Assembly: GCF_000712135.1 (NCBI RefSeq)
Contig: NZ_JOOE01000006.1
Span: 29,605-93,604 of the forward strand
Direction: 5' to 3'
Length of the DNA stretch: 64,000 bases
Origin: Sphingomonas sp. UNC305MFCol5.2
GTDB lineage: Bacteria > Pseudomonadota > Alphaproteobacteria > Sphingomonadales > Sphingomonadaceae
Position numbers and translations under genes: made by a program. Shown in pieces: positions 33,940 to 42,974 of the stretch. The notes beneath the pieces were generated by a model, which saw only the letters and a list, made by a program, of their open reading frames with translations, did not search any database and was not told where the DNA came from. Each line of letters opens with the position of its first letter. Position 1 is the first letter of the stretch.

Positions 33940-34908
33940 ATGAAGACCATTGCGATGACCGCGATCGGCGGACCCGAGGTGCTCGAATTGCTGGACCTGC
34001 CGGAACCTGTCCCGGGCCCGGGCGAGGTGTTGGTCGAGGTCGCCGCGAGCGGCGTGAACTTCATGGACGTGGGTGTGCGCCAGGGCATGGCGTGGCATGA
34101 GATGCCGCTGCCGCGTGCGCTGGGCGTCGAGGGCGCCGGGCGTGTCGCGGCGCTGGGCGAGGGCGTAGCCGATCTCGCGCTCGGGCAGCGCGTCGCCTGG
34201 GTCTATGCTCCGGGCAGCTATGCTGAGCGGATCGTCATTCCCACCGCCGCGCTCGTGCCGGTGCCCGATGATATCGACGATCGCACCGCGGCCTCGCTGA
34301 TGATGCAGGGGCTAACTGCCAGCCACTTCGCGACCGACTTCTATCCGGTACAGCCGGGCGATGTCGCCCTGGTGCATGCCGCCGCCGGCGGGCTGGGGCA
34401 GTTGCTCACCCAGATCATCAAGCTGCGCGGTGGCACCGTGATCGGTCGGGTTTCCAGCGCGGCCAAGGTCGACGCCGCCAGGGCGGCCGGCGCGGACCAT
34501 GTGATCGTCGATGCCGAGGGCGATTTCGCAGCCGAGATACTCCGCCTCACGGGCGGGGAGGGCGCGCATGTCGTCTATGACGGCTCTGGTCCCGCGACCT
34601 TCGACGGATCCCTGGCCTCGTTGCGTCGCTCCGGGACCTTCTGCTGGTATGGTCCGGTGCTGGGTGGCCCGGGTCGGATCGACATCATGAGCCTGCCGCG
34701 CAGCATCAAGCTCGGCTACGCCGTCTTTTCCGACCATATCCACACGCCCGAACTATTGCGCGTTCGGACGACGCGCCTGTTCGACTGGGTCCGTGCGGGC
34801 AAGCTGCGGGTCGCGCCGGCTCGCGACTTCGCCTTGTCGGATGCCGCGGAGGCGCACGAGGCGATGGAAAGCCGTGCCACCACGGGCAAGCTGCTCCTTA
34901 TTCCGTGA
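33940..34908 (+). CDS. Quinone oxidoreductase-like MDR dehydrogenase
   Basis: A 322-residue zinc-independent medium-chain reductase of the QOR type, reducing quinones or enones with NADPH. Motifs are 'VAASGVNFMDVGVRQG', 'LGVEGAGRVAALGEGV', 'VLVEV' in the N-domain and the nucleotide loop 'VHAAAGGLGQLLTQ'. The zinc ligands of alcohol dehydrogenases are absent. An AAGGAG site precedes the ATG. It sits 47 bases after tetR with its own operator, so it is probably induced by the same ligand as the MFS pump. Confidence 0.92.
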   Translation: MKTIAMTAIGGPEVLELLDLPEPVPGPGEVLVEVAASGVNFMDVGVRQGMAWHEMPLPRALGVEGAGRVAALGEGVADLALGQRVAWVYAPGSYAERIVIPTAALVPVPDDIDDRTAASLMMQGLTASHFATDFYPVQPGDVALVHAAAGGLGQLLTQIIKLRGGTVIGRVSSAAKVDAARAAGADHVIVDAEGDFAAEILRLTGGEGAHVVYDGSGPATFDGSLASLRRSGTFCWYGPVLGGPGRIDIMSLPRSIKLGYAVFSDHIHTPELLRVRTTRLFDWVRAGKLRVAPARDFALSDAAEAHEAMESRATTGKLLLIP

Positions 34909-35179
34909 GGCAGCAGACGGCTCAACTAGGGGTGGAGCAATTCCGGCGAGGAGCAGAAAGTCGATCGCCACGCGTCCTTGAATGGCTCCCAGACACGCCG
35001 GGTTTCGCTCTTCCCGCTCGCAAATGCTCGCCAGCGGAGAAGATCCCCAGTGACCTCGAGAACCGGCGTTGGTACGCGCGCCCGGGCAGCTATCGTTGCC
35101 CGGATGCCTGAAAGCTGCCGGGCGGCTATCGGCCCAATAATCGCCGTTGCAGACGTCGCAAAGAGCGACCCCCGTCGGT

Positions 35180-35278
35180 GACGCACTCGGCGCGCCTCTG
35201 CCTACGGCGAAGATAGATGCTGGGAGGCAATCGATCGTGGCGCGGGGGCGGAATCGACGTCGAGCCATGGCGGCGTAG
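35180..35278 (+). pseudogene. Integrase C-terminal fragment
   Basis: Thirty-two codons and a stop encode 'ALGAPLPTAKIDAGRQSIV' and 'GRNRRRAMAA', matching the last residues of the 13.1-kb integrase ('ALGIPVPTAKIDSLKQSIV', 'WRNRHRVMAV'). Upstream similarity fades within about 15 bases, so only the 3' end remains. The preceding 270 bases (34909-35179) hold no recognised gene; an 86-codon minus-strand frame there (34926-35186) is of unknown status. Confidence 0.75.
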
Positions 35279-35497
35279 AGGCGTCAGCGTGCCTCGCCTG
35301 TCCTTGCAAGCGATATGTCTCTTGCGCGGTCGATTGATGTCGATATTCTGCTAATGCGTCGCAATGACGTGTTGTGACCTCGGGATTCCGCTCGGGCGCT
35401 TACGAACAGGCATCCGCTGCCGGGTGGCCGTCGCGCATGTCCAGGCTTCGGCTAAAGGCGACGGCGCATGCCCCAAGCATGTTTCTCACGCCTGGCG
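35183..35497 (+). repeat. Long diverged repeat, copy 2
   Basis: This matches 14352-14632 in the same orientation, covering the integrase tail and the following non-coding DNA. Copy 2 is about 35 bases longer owing to gaps. Together the copies bracket 20.5 kb of accessory genes. From 35498 to 35705 no gene is seen; the DNA includes an AT-rich patch (35533-35573). Confidence 0.8.
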
Positions 35498-35705
35498 TTC
35501 GTGCTGCCGCCCTACATGGGGGGCTGCGGGCCAAACAATCGAATTATATCAGCATTATAATCTTCTTATAATCCCGCCCCGCGCTACACTTCAGCGGTCA
35601 TGGCCATGACTGCGCCGCGACCCGGACCCGGATCATGCTGCGCGCGGTTCTCGGGCGCGCGCCGGGCGATGTCGCCGCCCGCGAAGCCGCGCCCTGACTA
35701 CGGGG

Positions 35706-35918
35706 TCAGGCGAGGCCGCCGTCGATCGGCAACGGCAATTGCCCGTCGTGATAGCTGGGCGGCGGCGCCAGCCGGGCGCCGATCCAGCCGGCGAGCGCAT
35801 CGACGGCACGCAGCCGCTCGCGCGGCGTCGATGCGGCGAGGCCCTTGCGATAGGCCAGCGGCGCGTCCTCGATCGCGCGGGCAATCGCGCCGAGGGTGTC
35901 TGAATCGAGTCGGGTCAT
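35706..35918 (-). CDS. Small conserved-looking hypothetical protein (DUF6771-like)
   Basis: A 70-residue acidic/neutral protein, 'MTRLDSDTLGAIARAIEDAP' at its start and 'QLPLPIDGGLA' at its end, predicted mostly helical. It resembles small sphingomonad proteins I associate with DUF6771, but that link is from memory and not certain. The function is unknown. It lies just past the probable island end. Confidence 0.55.
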   Translation of the reverse strand: MTRLDSDTLGAIARAIEDAPLAYRKGLAASTPRERLRAVDALAGWIGARLAPPPSYHDGQLPLPIDGGLA

Positions 35919-35986
35919 GCCTCATTGGAACAAACAAGGAACGAATTTGCCAGCGGCAAGCTTCGCCCTGCCGCGGTGGCTGCGCC

Positions 35987-36259
35987 ATGCCGGACATGGC
36001 TATGCCCGGAAGTCCTTCCCACGACACGGAGCGCGAGGCGCAATGGGCGGCCTGCGCCGCGCGCTGGACGAACAATGCGCATCCGCTGATCCATCTCAGC
36101 CAGATGCTCGGTCATGCCGAGCAGCCGATTCTCCGCCTCGGAATCGGCGCCGCTCAGGCCCGGCCGGAAAGCGGTCGTTCGTTCAGGCAGGCGTCGAATC
36201 CCCGGTTGCGGATATTGCGACCCAACGCAGCCAATAGCCGGATTTGGGCCGTCTGCTGA
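35987..36259 (+). CDS. Hypothetical 90-residue protein
   Basis: This open frame starts MPDMAMPGS and has an amphipathic-looking middle ('AQWAACAARWTNNAHPLIHL'). No family is recognised and the ribosome site is poor. The opposite strand is also open here, so the frame may be chance in GC-rich DNA. Confidence 0.3.
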   Translation: MPDMAMPGSPSHDTEREAQWAACAARWTNNAHPLIHLSQMLGHAEQPILRLGIGAAQARPESGRSFRQASNPRLRILRPNAANSRIWAVC

Positions 36260-36302
36260 CCAGCAGCTTTCGGACGGGAGTGGTCTAGCCTTGCGACTCA
36301 TT

Positions 36303-37472
36303 TCACGGGAGAGTGATTGCCCGCCGATCCAGGCCGCTCAGTATCTCATTGGCCATCACACTGTTGCCGTGAGCACTCTTTCGGTCCTCTTCGTTGGCAA
36401 GGATTATCAGGCCGATTCTCAATTCGGGTTGTTGGATGCAGAGCGCATTGAAGCCATCGATATTCCCCTCCTGCCAGATGAGACGTCGCGATGAATTGCT
36501 GAGAATCTGCCAATTCAGACCCGCGCTATAGTTCCCTTGCGTGAGTACCGGCTGGTGCGAAAGCTTCACGGCGGGATCTGTCTCAGCCATCTGCCATCGC
36601 AAATATTTCAGCAAGTCTCCGGCCGTAGATTTGATCGCGCCAGCGCCTTGAAGCCAATCGGGCACGTAAGGCATCGGCCGGCCGGTTTCATCGTACCCGA
36701 CGGCCAACCTGGGCAGCGCACGCTTTTGGATTGTTATCCCGGTGTTCCTCATCCCCAGCGGGATCAGGACCTTGTCGCGAAGAACCACTTCGTACGGCCG
36801 GCCGTACACGCGCTCGATGATGTAACCGGCCAGCTGGGCGGCCGCGTTCGAATATTTAAATTCCGAGCCCGGCTCGGCCGTCAGCCTGACGGTGTGCAGA
36901 TCGCTGAGGAACTGGGCTTTATCGTAGGTCCTGCCGATTTCAGCGACACGCGCACTCCAGGGACGGTCGTCCCCATGGAAATCCGGGCTGGTTTCGGGTC
37001 GATCGGGGAGAATGAAGGGCAGACCCGAACGGTGATCGAGCAGATCGAAGAGACGAATTGGGTGCCCAGCGAATTCGAGGTTCGGGTATTCACCGTCCAG
37101 ATATTTGCGAACATCATCCGTAAGATTGAGGCGGTGCTCGACCGCAGCTTGAGCCAGCAGCGTCCCAGTGAAAGTCTTCGTGATCGAGGCTATCGGATAG
37201 ATCGTGTCGAGCGCTGGCCGACGATTCTGCCCCAACCGCGCCTTTCCGTAGCTGTAAATATGGTTCTGACCGTTGATTAGAACGCCGACCGTGACTCCTA
37301 CTGCCTGCGGATTCTCGCGAAGGAACCGTGCCGCCGCACGATCGATGAGTTGTCTGACTGCTGGTGCGGCTGGGGCTTGTTCAGTTGTGGGGGTCCGGGT
37401 GGAGGCATAAGCTGTTGCCGGGAGGGCCGACAATGCGAGAAGTCCCGCGAGGATCGTCTTCTCCACACTCAT
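36303..37472 (-). CDS. Secreted beta-lactamase-fold serine hydrolase
   Basis: A 389-residue protein with a Sec signal peptide (about 1-24, 'LPATAYAS'). The catalytic domain resembles class C beta-lactamases and esterases: 'IASITKTFTG' holds SxxK, 'FKYSNAAAQLAGYI' holds the Tyr-Ser-Asn box, and a late 'WQEGNIDGFNALC' occupies the place of the KTG-like motif. It may be a peptidase or esterase rather than a lactamase. ATG 37472 with GGGGGAA upstream is preferred over the longer frame. Its base composition is less GC-rich than neighbours, hinting at acquisition. Confidence 0.87.
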   Translation of the reverse strand: MSVEKTILAGLLALSALPATAYASTRTPTTEQAPAAPAVRQLIDRAAARFLRENPQAVGVTVGVLINGQNHIYSYGKARLGQNRRPALDTIYPIASITKTFTGTLLAQAAVEHRLNLTDDVRKYLDGEYPNLEFAGHPIRLFDLLDHRSGLPFILPDRPETSPDFHGDDRPWSARVAEIGRTYDKAQFLSDLHTVRLTAEPGSEFKYSNAAAQLAGYIIERVYGRPYEVVLRDKVLIPLGMRNTGITIQKRALPRLAVGYDETGRPMPYVPDWLQGAGAIKSTAGDLLKYLRWQMAETDPAVKLSHQPVLTQGNYSAGLNWQILSNSSRRLIWQEGNIDGFNALCIQQPELRIGLIILANEEDRKSAHGNSVMANEILSGLDRRAITLP

Positions 37473-38276
37473 GTCGTTCCCCCGAGCAAGAATAGATTGC
37501 CGTAGCAATCGATGGCGAAGAATGAACAGGCGGTGAAGCGCCCTCACTCGTGACTCTGGTGCGGCTCGCTAGGGTCGGTCAGTGTTTGCCGGATTTTGCA
37601 TGATGAGCGGGTAAGGCTCTTAACGCGTTCACCATTGGTAGCACCGCCCACACACAGCCGGTGAGTGTCTAGTGAGCGCCCATAATGGGTCGAAGCAGAC
37701 GCCCGCTAATGTCGCGAATTGGGTCGGAAGCGGTCATCCGGCGAGCACCTGAACGAATGTCTGCTTTCGGGAGCAGCACGAACGGTCCCGAACGTCCGCA
37801 ACGGGGCGCATAGGTGCCATCAGGCGACGGTGCCCGGAGTTGACCATTTGCGGCCTGACAGCTTTCGGGTGCTCGCATCGCTAAGCTGCCGTTCCCTATA
37901 TCCGCGACGATGGGCCCGCCTGCGACACCCTTTGCCGAGAGCACTTCATACCTGTTTTGGACACCGGGCCAGCAGCAAGCGTGCTATCGCGCACGATGCC
38001 TCTGACGTCGAAAGCGGCGGTGAATCAATTTCGGCGCCACCCTGGTGCCCGTCAGGAGCATCCCCGGGATCCCGAGCGGCATGGACGCCCGAATTCGTTG
38101 TAGGGGGTGGTCTCAGGAATGCTATGATTGGTCGTCCGGGACTGAGTCGAATTTGCGACGGACCGATACCCGCATTTTTGACCTCTCACGAGACCTCGGC
38201 GCCGGCCCTGTCGGCCGGCTTCTCGCAGCGTTCGGAAGGGGGGTATGACTCTCGCCTTGCGGACAAGGAGGCGACT
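37473..38276. other. Long non-coding stretch with degenerate repeat-like DNA
   Basis: About 800 bases without a supportable gene. The frame open on the plus strand from 37719 is only the upstream extension of the epoxide hydrolase, whose real start is marked by AAGGAGG at 38264-38270. Segments such as 'GTCTGCTTTCGGG' and 'AGCTGCCGTTC' recur, diverged, in other gaps of this window (21.6, 41.7, 42.7, 59.7 kb). Confidence 0.5.
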
Positions 38277-39626
38277 ATGACCCAGCCAGAAAACACCGCA
38301 TCGCCGCAGCCGGAGCTAACGACCGCGACCCCACAGCCGGCCCCGGAGCAACGATCGTCGCTGGAAGGCGACGATGGCCAGAAGCAGACCTTCATGCTGA
38401 CTGAATCGGGAGAGGCGGCCATCCGGCCGTTCGAGTTTCACGCCTCCGACGATGACCTCGCCGATCTCAAGCGCAGAATATTGGCGACGCGTTGGCCCGA
38501 TCGGGAGACGGTTCCGGACGATACGCAAGGCGTGCAGCTTGCCACGATGCAGAAGCTCGCCACCTACTGGGCCGACGAGTATGACTGGCGAAAATGTGAG
38601 GCCCGCCTCAACGCCCTTCCCAATTTCATCACCGAGATCGACGGGCTCGACATCCACTTCATCCATGTGAAGTCGAGGCATGCCAACGCGCTTCCCGTGA
38701 TCATCACCCACGGCTGGCCCGGTTCCGTTGTGGAGCAGCTCAAGATCATCGGGCCGCTGACCGATCCGACCGCACATGGAGGCACGGAGGCTGACGCCTT
38801 TGACGTCGTGATCCCTTCGATCCCCGGCTATGGTTTCTCCGGCCGGCCGACCGCCGCCGGTTGGAATCCGCCGAGGGTCGTCAATGCCTGGCGCACCTTG
38901 ATGCAACGGCTAGGTTATACGCGCTTCGTGGCGCAAGGCGGCGATTGGGGTGCGCTGATGACCGAGATCCTCGGTGCGATCGCGCCCCCCGAGCTTCTCG
39001 CGATCCACACCAACATGCCGTCCACGGCACCGCCGGAAGTCTTCGACGCACTGCGCGCCGGCGAGGGCCCGCCCGCCGGTCTCACCGACGACGAACGCTG
39101 GGCCTATGAGCGGCTCGAGCTCTTCTTCGCACACGGTATCGCCTACGCCCAGCAAATGGGGCAACGCCCGCAGACCCTCTATGGGATCGCGGACTCGCCC
39201 GTGGGCCTCGCCGCGTGGTTCCTCGATCATGACATTTCGAGCTACCGGATGATCGCCCGTGTGTTCGACGGCGTCGCCGAGGGGCTAACCCGTGACGACG
39301 TGCTCGACAATATCACGATCACGTGGCTGACCAACACCGCCATTTCGGGCGCACGGCTCTATTGGGAAGCGCTGCCGCGCACATCGCCGGGCTTCGGGGT
39401 CGAGCACAACAATGTCCGGTTCTTCGAGCCGATCGGCGTCCGGGCACCGATAGCGGTAAGCGCCTTCCCCGACGAGCTCAACCAGGCGCCGCGAAGTTGG
39501 GCGGAACGGGCCTATCCAAAGCTCATCCACTATAATCGCCTTCCCAGGGGCGGGCATTTCGCCGCCTTCGAGCAGCCTGGCTATCTGGTGGAGGAGATGC
39601 GGGCGGGATTCAGATCGGTTCGTTGA
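38277..39626 (+). CDS. Epoxide hydrolase (EHN family), cytoplasmic
   Basis: A 449-residue EHN-type epoxide hydrolase without signal peptide. A Pro/Thr/Gln-rich leader of about 50 residues precedes the EHN domain ('FEFHASDDDLADLKRRI') and the hydrolase core with 'HGWPGSVVEQ', nucleophile 'GGDWGALM' and 'RGGHFAAFEQP'. It is clearly homologous to the exported enzyme at 27.2 kb throughout the catalytic domain, but keeps Trp after the Asp. AAGGAGGCGACT before ATG fixes the start. It is followed after 65 bases by a secreted cupin. Confidence 0.9.
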   Translation: MTQPENTASPQPELTTATPQPAPEQRSSLEGDDGQKQTFMLTESGEAAIRPFEFHASDDDLADLKRRILATRWPDRETVPDDTQGVQLATMQKLATYWADEYDWRKCEARLNALPNFITEIDGLDIHFIHVKSRHANALPVIITHGWPGSVVEQLKIIGPLTDPTAHGGTEADAFDVVIPSIPGYGFSGRPTAAGWNPPRVVNAWRTLMQRLGYTRFVAQGGDWGALMTEILGAIAPPELLAIHTNMPSTAPPEVFDALRAGEGPPAGLTDDERWAYERLELFFAHGIAYAQQMGQRPQTLYGIADSPVGLAAWFLDHDISSYRMIARVFDGVAEGLTRDDVLDNITITWLTNTAISGARLYWEALPRTSPGFGVEHNNVRFFEPIGVRAPIAVSAFPDELNQAPRSWAERAYPKLIHYNRLPRGGHFAAFEQPGYLVEEMRAGFRSVR

Positions 39627-39691
39627 ACGCGCCGCCCGGGCGTCGCCGGCTGGCGGCGCCCGGGCTTCTGTAACCTTGTGGGAGAATCGAA

Positions 39692-40093
39692 GTGCGCGTC
39701 AGGTACCTCATAGCAATTGCGCTGATCGGCAGCGCCGTGGCCTCGACGGCGCAAACGCCGCCTGCGCGCCCGCCGGGTTCTACCCGCGTCGACCTTCAGC
39801 GTCACGACCTCGCCATTCCCGGCTGGGAGACAATCCAGGCGCGCATCGATTTCTCGCCTGGTGCCAGCTTTCCGGCGCACCGCCATCCCGGCGAGGAGAT
39901 CATCTATGTGCTCGAAGGCAAGCTCGAATATCAACTCGAGGGCCGCCCGGCGGTCACTCTCGCAGCTGGTGACGTCCTGTTCGTCCCAAAGGGCGCATTC
40001 CATTCCGCGCGAAATGTAGGCACGACCAAGGGCAGCGAGCTCGCCACGTACGTGGTGGAAAAGGGCAAGCCGCTGGTCGAATTCGCGCCCTGA
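39692..40093 (+). CDS. Secreted cupin-domain protein
   Basis: A 133-residue protein with a Sec signal peptide (about 1-20, 'VASTAQ') and one cupin barrel. The metal-binding motif 1 is 'PAHRHPGEEIIYVLEGKLEY' in form, and motif 2 is 'GDVLFVPKGAFHSARN'. The start is GTG after a GGGAGAATC site. It could bind a metal and a small ligand in the periplasm; no enzyme activity is assignable. It may be co-transcribed with the epoxide hydrolase. Confidence 0.88.
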   Translation: MRVRYLIAIALIGSAVASTAQTPPARPPGSTRVDLQRHDLAIPGWETIQARIDFSPGASFPAHRHPGEEIIYVLEGKLEYQLEGRPAVTLAAGDVLFVPKGAFHSARNVGTTKGSELATYVVEKGKPLVEFAP

Positions 40094-40228
40094 GCCCCTT
40101 GGGGCGCGGCCACTAAGGAAATCGCCACCCTGTCTCCCGTTATGACCGAAATGGGGCCTGAAGAGTGAACTAACGGACAAACTGGGCACGCAGATCGACC
40201 GCCGTCAAGATTCTTATCCGGAGGCGAC

Positions 40229-41572
40229 ATGCATAGTTACCTGAGCTTGAACCGTCGCCATTGCATCGCAGGCGTCGCGTCCCTGATGATCGCCCACCCA
40301 AAAATGATGATCGGGGTGGCGTCGGCCCAGACGGCTGTACTCGAGCGATCGTGGGCGGTGGTGCAGGCGGTGCTCGATGATTTTGTCGCGGAGCATAGGG
40401 CCGCCGGCGTTTGCTTCGGCGCGATGGCCGGGAACTTGCCGCCCGCCTACCGCAGCGCGGGGGCTTTGGCGTTCGACGCGTCAATCGCCATGGATGAAAA
40501 CAGCATATGCCGCGTCTACTCAATGACGAAAAACGTCACGCGGATCGCGACGTTGCTGCTGATCGAGGATGGCGTGCTCGCTCTCGATCAGCCTGTCGCT
40601 AGCGTGCTGCCCGAGTTCCGCAACCTGCGCGTAGCGACCAATTTCGAGGGCCTCACATCGCGACCGGCAACCCGGACGATGACGATACGCCACTTGATCA
40701 CTGACTCCTCGGGGTTGGGTAATTGGACTCCCGCTTCCGACGCCGGCGAGGCGTTGCATCGGCTCTACCGTGAGCGCGGCATCACGCCGGGCAATTTCGG
40801 CCAAGGGCTGGCGCGCCCGGGATACGGCCGGCAGCCCGCGACCCTCCACGAGCTTGTTGCACGCGTTGCCGAACTCCCGCTCGCCTATGAGCCGGGGACG
40901 GTACTGCACTATTCGATCGGCTTCGACGTCATGGCGCTGGTGATCGAGCGTGTGACCGGCATGTCCTATGGCAACTTTCTCCTGAAACGCCTGTTTGGGC
41001 CGCTCGGCATGGCATCCACCGGATTCCAGGTCGCGCGCGCCGATGCCGGGCGTCTCACGTCGAACTATGACGCGACCGAGGGCTTCGCCAACACCTCGCC
41101 GGACGCGCCGCCCGATCGGACGGCGCCAGCAAACATGCGGTTGATCGACGATCGCGCGACCAGCGTGTGGCTGGCGCCGCCCGCGCTGTTGTCAGGCGGT
41201 GGCGGTCTCGTCTCCACCGCGCGCGATTTCTTGCGCTATGCCCGGATGCTGCTCGACGAAGGCACGCTCGGCGACGTCCGCGTGATGCGCCCGGAGACGG
41301 CGAGGCTTGCCACCGGAGATATCCGTCCGGCCGGCCTTGCGGAACCGAGCGCAGCGGCCGGTGCCGGCACCCGCGCGCTGCTTCGCACTCTGCTGATTCC
41401 GCCGGGTACGATAGGTGGAGGTGGCGCCGCCGGGACCTTGTTCTGGATCGACAAGGCCCGTCGCGGTGCCTTCGTGTTCATGGCGCAAGCGATGTACGGC
41501 AATCCGGCACGGTCGCCGTTCCAGACCCGGCTATTCGCCGCGATTGAGCAGGACGTCGCCGCGCATCCTTGA
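40229..41572 (+). CDS. Exported beta-lactamase-fold serine hydrolase (EstB-like)
   Basis: A 447-residue serine hydrolase of the class C beta-lactamase/esterase type. The N-terminal hydrophobic segment with Arg pair (about 9-33) looks like an export signal. The active-site serine is in 'VYSMTKNVTRIA' (SxxK), the Tyr box reads 'LHYSIGFDVMALVIE' with Ile where Asn is usual, and 'TLFWIDKARRG' is near the end. The Tyr-Ser-Ile form is typical of esterase-like members. It stands alone; 356 bases follow it without a gene, including repeat copy A. Confidence 0.87.
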   Translation: MHSYLSLNRRHCIAGVASLMIAHPKMMIGVASAQTAVLERSWAVVQAVLDDFVAEHRAAGVCFGAMAGNLPPAYRSAGALAFDASIAMDENSICRVYSMTKNVTRIATLLLIEDGVLALDQPVASVLPEFRNLRVATNFEGLTSRPATRTMTIRHLITDSSGLGNWTPASDAGEALHRLYRERGITPGNFGQGLARPGYGRQPATLHELVARVAELPLAYEPGTVLHYSIGFDVMALVIERVTGMSYGNFLLKRLFGPLGMASTGFQVARADAGRLTSNYDATEGFANTSPDAPPDRTAPANMRLIDDRATSVWLAPPALLSGGGGLVSTARDFLRYARMLLDEGTLGDVRVMRPETARLATGDIRPAGLAEPSAAAGAGTRALLRTLLIPPGTIGGGGAAGTLFWIDKARRGAFVFMAQAMYGNPARSPFQTRLFAAIEQDVAAHP

Positions 41573-41730
41573 TGCCGGGCGGCGGCTTCATGGTCCCGAG
41601 AATCGATCGGCTGCAAGGTGGCACACGGCGTGCTTGGCTGACCCAAACGGATTCGAGCTACCTCTTGATCCTGGTGGTGTCGTGACCTGAATGCGTCCGC
41701 TTTCAGGATTACGTCGATGCCAGACCGGAT

Positions 41731-41809
41731 GACCGACTTGGGGCGCATTGCCGACGGTGCAGGCCGGCCCGGTTGCAGTGGCAGCTTACGCCCCAGTTGT
41801 TGCCGTTCG
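41731..41809. repeat. Dispersed intergenic repeat, copy A
   Basis: About 79 bases closely matching 42725-42804 in the same orientation. The shared core is 'GGCCGGCCCGGTTGCAGTGG' (first base differing between copies) followed by 'CAGCTTACGCCCC' and 'GCCGTTCG'. It is non-coding and flanked by similar but more diverged segments. Confidence 0.75.
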
Positions 41810-41928
41810 TTCACGATCGTAGCGCGCCTCAAAGCAGACGCCGAGAGATCATCTGGACCGACGTCCGCATCTATGAGGCGAAGACCGTTCAACGGCTTCT
41901 CACCAGAAAGTCCGACTCGTAGATCGTG

Positions 41929-42444
41929 TCAGTTCGCTCGATTATAGACGAGCTTATAGCGAATTGGCGTAGAGAGCAGTGGACTGATGATGGTTGTCTC
42001 TTCCACCAACTGCTGCCCAACGCTACGATACACTGTGGTCCGCTCGCTGTCGTCCCCACGGAATGTTAGCGAAATGGCTTCACCATTCGCTTTTGCCGAC
42101 ACATCGAAAACAAGCTCTTCCACGAGCTTCCACTTGATGGGCTCTCCGCTTATCCAAACGACAATAGGTGTTTTGGCATCGTACTTGATCGAGAAGCGAC
42201 CTGCTGTGCTCGAGATTCTAATTCTATTTGTAGCAATGGACTTGCGCAGCCTCATGCGAGCGAGAGGGCGCTTGGCGTTGGAAAGGCCGGCAATAGCGCT
42301 CTCGATCGCTTGAAAGGCGTCGTCGCTCCGTTCTTCGTCCAGGACATAGCTGCCTGAAACCACACCTTGCGCCGGGCTCGCTGAGCCAGAGCTAGAGATC
42401 AAGATGGCAGCCCCGATCGGCGCCGACAAAGTCCAATGACGCAT
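41929..42444 (-). CDS. Hypothetical exported protein
   Basis: A 171-residue protein with a likely signal peptide (about 1-25, 'SGSASPAQG') followed by a beta-rich domain without recognised motifs ('IRISSTAGRFSIKYDAKTP', 'SLTFRGDDSERTTVYRS'). Its codon use is noticeably richer in A/T than the neighbours, a sign of possible horizontal origin. There is a GGGGAGAG site before the ATG. The role is unknown. Confidence 0.65.
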   Translation of the reverse strand: MRHWTLSAPIGAAILISSSGSASPAQGVVSGSYVLDEERSDDAFQAIESAIAGLSNAKRPLARMRLRKSIATNRIRISSTAGRFSIKYDAKTPIVVWISGEPIKWKLVEELVFDVSAKANGEAISLTFRGDDSERTTVYRSVGQQLVEETTIISPLLSTPIRYKLVYNRAN

Positions 42445-42724
42445 CAGGCTCTCCCCTCAAATTCCGCTGCTCGCCGTGACGGGTTGTAGTGACGATCCGG
42501 CTTAGCGCATAGGTGAGGCCTCGGTTGTCGAATTGAGGGACTTCCTCCCGTTTGCAGACGCACGTATGGGCGGAGGGCTGGCTGTATCAGAGGGCCGAGC
42601 CTCGCGGCCGCTAACTCGATCCGCAAACTCGAAAGCAGACCAGCCGCTCTCCACCCAATTGCTGCCGCCAGATCGTTAGACGACCGAATGGCGGCTTTTG
42701 GCGGCGCCGGCGGGCTCCCGGAAC

Positions 42725-42804
42725 GACCGGAGTTAGGGCACATTGCCGAGGATGCACGCCGGCCCGGTTGCAGTGGCAGCTTACGCCCCCATTGTCGCCG
42801 TTCG
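42725..42804. repeat. Dispersed intergenic repeat, copy B
   Basis: The second copy of the 41731-41809 repeat, with scattered substitutions. The surrounding 42445-42974 interval has no supportable gene on either strand. Confidence 0.75.
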
Positions 42805-42974
42805 AGCCGGTTCAATTCGATCCTGAGAGCTGTCGCGCCTCGCAGCGACCCACACTCGACCCGATACTATATTCTCTTGGGCTGGTGACCAGGTCCTCGA
42901 ACGCCTGCAGTGGGCACGAAGCAGCCGCCAGAAACAGCTTTCCCTGCCCAACTTACATCCGACTCGCCTGCCCG

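Noticed and set aside
34926..35186. 86-codon minus-strand frame before the integrase fragment
   Set aside because: It has some protein-like composition but no start signal and no family match, and overlaps the decayed integrase copy, so it was not called.
37719..38276. Upstream extension of the 38.3-kb epoxide hydrolase
   Set aside because: The 186 extra codons lack protein character and a strong AAGGAGG lies before the internal ATG at 38277.
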